7,039 nucleotides of DNA from Candidatus Coatesiibacteriota bacterium (GTDB lineage Bacteria > RBG-13-66-14). Where the stretch lies: assembly GCA_014728185.1 (NCBI GenBank), contig WJMB01000316.1, positions 1-7,039 of the forward strand. Direction: 5' to 3'. A program made the translations under genes and the position numbers. Below are positions 6,752-7,039 of this stretch, piece by piece. Position 1 is the stretch's first letter; every line of letters begins with the position of its first letter. The notes under the pieces are model-generated. The model saw nothing but the letters and a program-made list of their open reading frames with translations, did no database searches and was not told the origin of the DNA.

Positions 6752-6773
6752 CCCACCAATGGCCCACCAATGG
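6752..6773. repeat. Perfect 11-bp tandem duplication
   Basis: CCCACCAATGG occurs twice back to back, at 6752-6762 and 6763-6773, starting 12 bases after the purF stop codon. It may be a recent slippage duplication or a paired binding site. No hairpin ending in a T-run was found here for purF. Confidence 0.8.
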
Positions 6774-6778
6774 AAAAC

Positions 6779-6806
6779 AGCTATATCTCTATGATATAGT
6801 ATAGCT
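6779..6806. promoter_or_regulatory. AT-rich dyad (operator-like or weak terminator)
   Basis: AGCTATA (6779-6785) pairs with TATAGCT (6800-6806). An alternative nested stem is CTATATC (6781-6787) with GATATAG (6793-6799). The stretch is strikingly AT-rich for this genome. On the minus strand it is followed by GTTTT, so it could end a leftward transcript. It also lies roughly 185-212 bases upstream of the predicted rightward sigma-54 start, where activator sites can occur. The dyad is seen; both roles are inferred. Confidence 0.4.
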
Positions 6807-6963
6807 AATCCTTTGGCCCGCCCATTACGATACCGTAAGCTGATTCAAGACGCCCCAAACCGTCCACCCCGGGCCGTACCGGAGCCGGGCTCTCCAACCG
6901 CACGCCGCGGCGGGACACCGGCGAGTCACCCGCTTTCCCGTCGATCGGACCAGCGGCCCGGTT

Positions 6964-6980
6964 TTGGCACGTTTCTTGCA
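6964..6980 (+). promoter_or_regulatory. Sigma-54 (-24/-12) promoter, rightward
   Basis: TTGGCACG (6964-6971), TTTC, then TTGCA (6976-6980) match the RpoN consensus TTGGCACG-N4-TTGC(A/T) at every fixed base. GG (6966-6967) and GC (6978-6979) are 10 bases apart. The predicted start is near 6991, and transcription would leave the window on the right. T-rich flanking upstream is also typical. The activator and the target gene are not visible. Confidence 0.65.
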
Positions 6981-7020
6981 AAACGCGGTCCGCCTGGAGC
7001 GGAAGCCGGTCTCGGAATCC

Positions 7021-7036
7021 GCAAGAAACGTGCCAA
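7021..7036 (-). promoter_or_regulatory. Sigma-54 (-24/-12) promoter, leftward, facing the previous one
   Basis: On the minus strand this reads TTGGCACGTTTCTTGC followed by G, matching the consensus with correct GG-N10-GC spacing. The predicted start is near 7009, running left into the 3' flank of purF. It faces the rightward element at 6964-6980, so the two would give transcripts overlapping by about 20 bases at their 5' ends. Because the arms are exact inverted copies, one may be functional and the other a by-product of duplication. Confidence 0.5.
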
Positions 7037-7039
7037 AAC

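Larger units (their letters stand above)
6961..7039. repeat. Perfect 19-bp inverted repeat with 41-bp core
   Basis: GTTTTGGCACGTTTCTTGC at 6961-6979 is the exact reverse complement of 7021-7039. The 41-bp core contains a smaller hairpin, TCCGC-CTGGA-GCGGA at 6989-7003. Each arm contains a sigma-54 consensus match, described separately. The right arm ends on the last base of the window, so any extension or target-site duplication is out of view. A small mobile or foldback element is an alternative reading. Confidence 0.85.

Noticed and set aside
6820..6924. 34-codon leftward GTG frame within the right-end spacer.
   Set aside because: Poor start context and Trp/Arg/Gly-rich composition without any motif.

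Overview
The window looks like chromosomal DNA from a high-GC bacterium. Its genes use strongly G/C-ending codons and leave long false open frames on the opposite strand. It cannot be placed in a phylum from this sequence alone. PurF is of the Bacillus-type class (11-residue propeptide, four Fe-S cysteines), which occurs in many phyla. Near-consensus sigma-54 (-24/-12) elements at both ends suggest an organism that uses RpoN. The window ends exactly on the last base of an inverted repeat, so it may be a whole contig or stop at an assembly break.

Layout: (1) Positions 1-105 hold a leftward sigma-54-type promoter for a gene outside the window and a small hairpin. (2) 106-1005 (minus) is a DUF2156 / LPG_synthase_C protein that starts with TTG. 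(3) 1006-1875 is a long spacer with no convincing gene and visibly lower GC, containing a leftward promoter near 1035-1063 and hairpins at 1742-1804. (4) 1876-3165 (plus) is a secreted protein with a PsbP/Mog1-like domain, interrupted by an acidic insert, and a C-terminal carboxypeptidase-regulatory-like beta domain. (5) 3166-4065 is a second long spacer. Its part from about 3427 to 3842 carries a series of inverted repeats ending in a GC-rich terminator-like hairpin, a candidate structured RNA. (6) 4066-5175 is hisC and 5214-6740 is purF, both plus strand, 38 bases apart, each with a good ribosome binding site and probably sharing the promoter at 3961-3990. (7) 6741-7039 is intergenic, with a perfect 11-bp tandem duplication, an AT-rich dyad and two facing sigma-54-type elements that form a perfect 19-bp inverted repeat.

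How the genes relate: hisC and purF join histidine and purine synthesis. PurF commits PRPP to purines; the histidine pathway also draws PRPP and returns AICAR to purine synthesis. The DUF2156 and secreted-protein genes have no evident link to this pair. The most unusual signal is the 16-base match to the sigma-54 promoter consensus, present three times with an identical spacer and arranged head-to-head at the right end. No mobile element genes, CRISPR array, tRNA or rRNA were seen.
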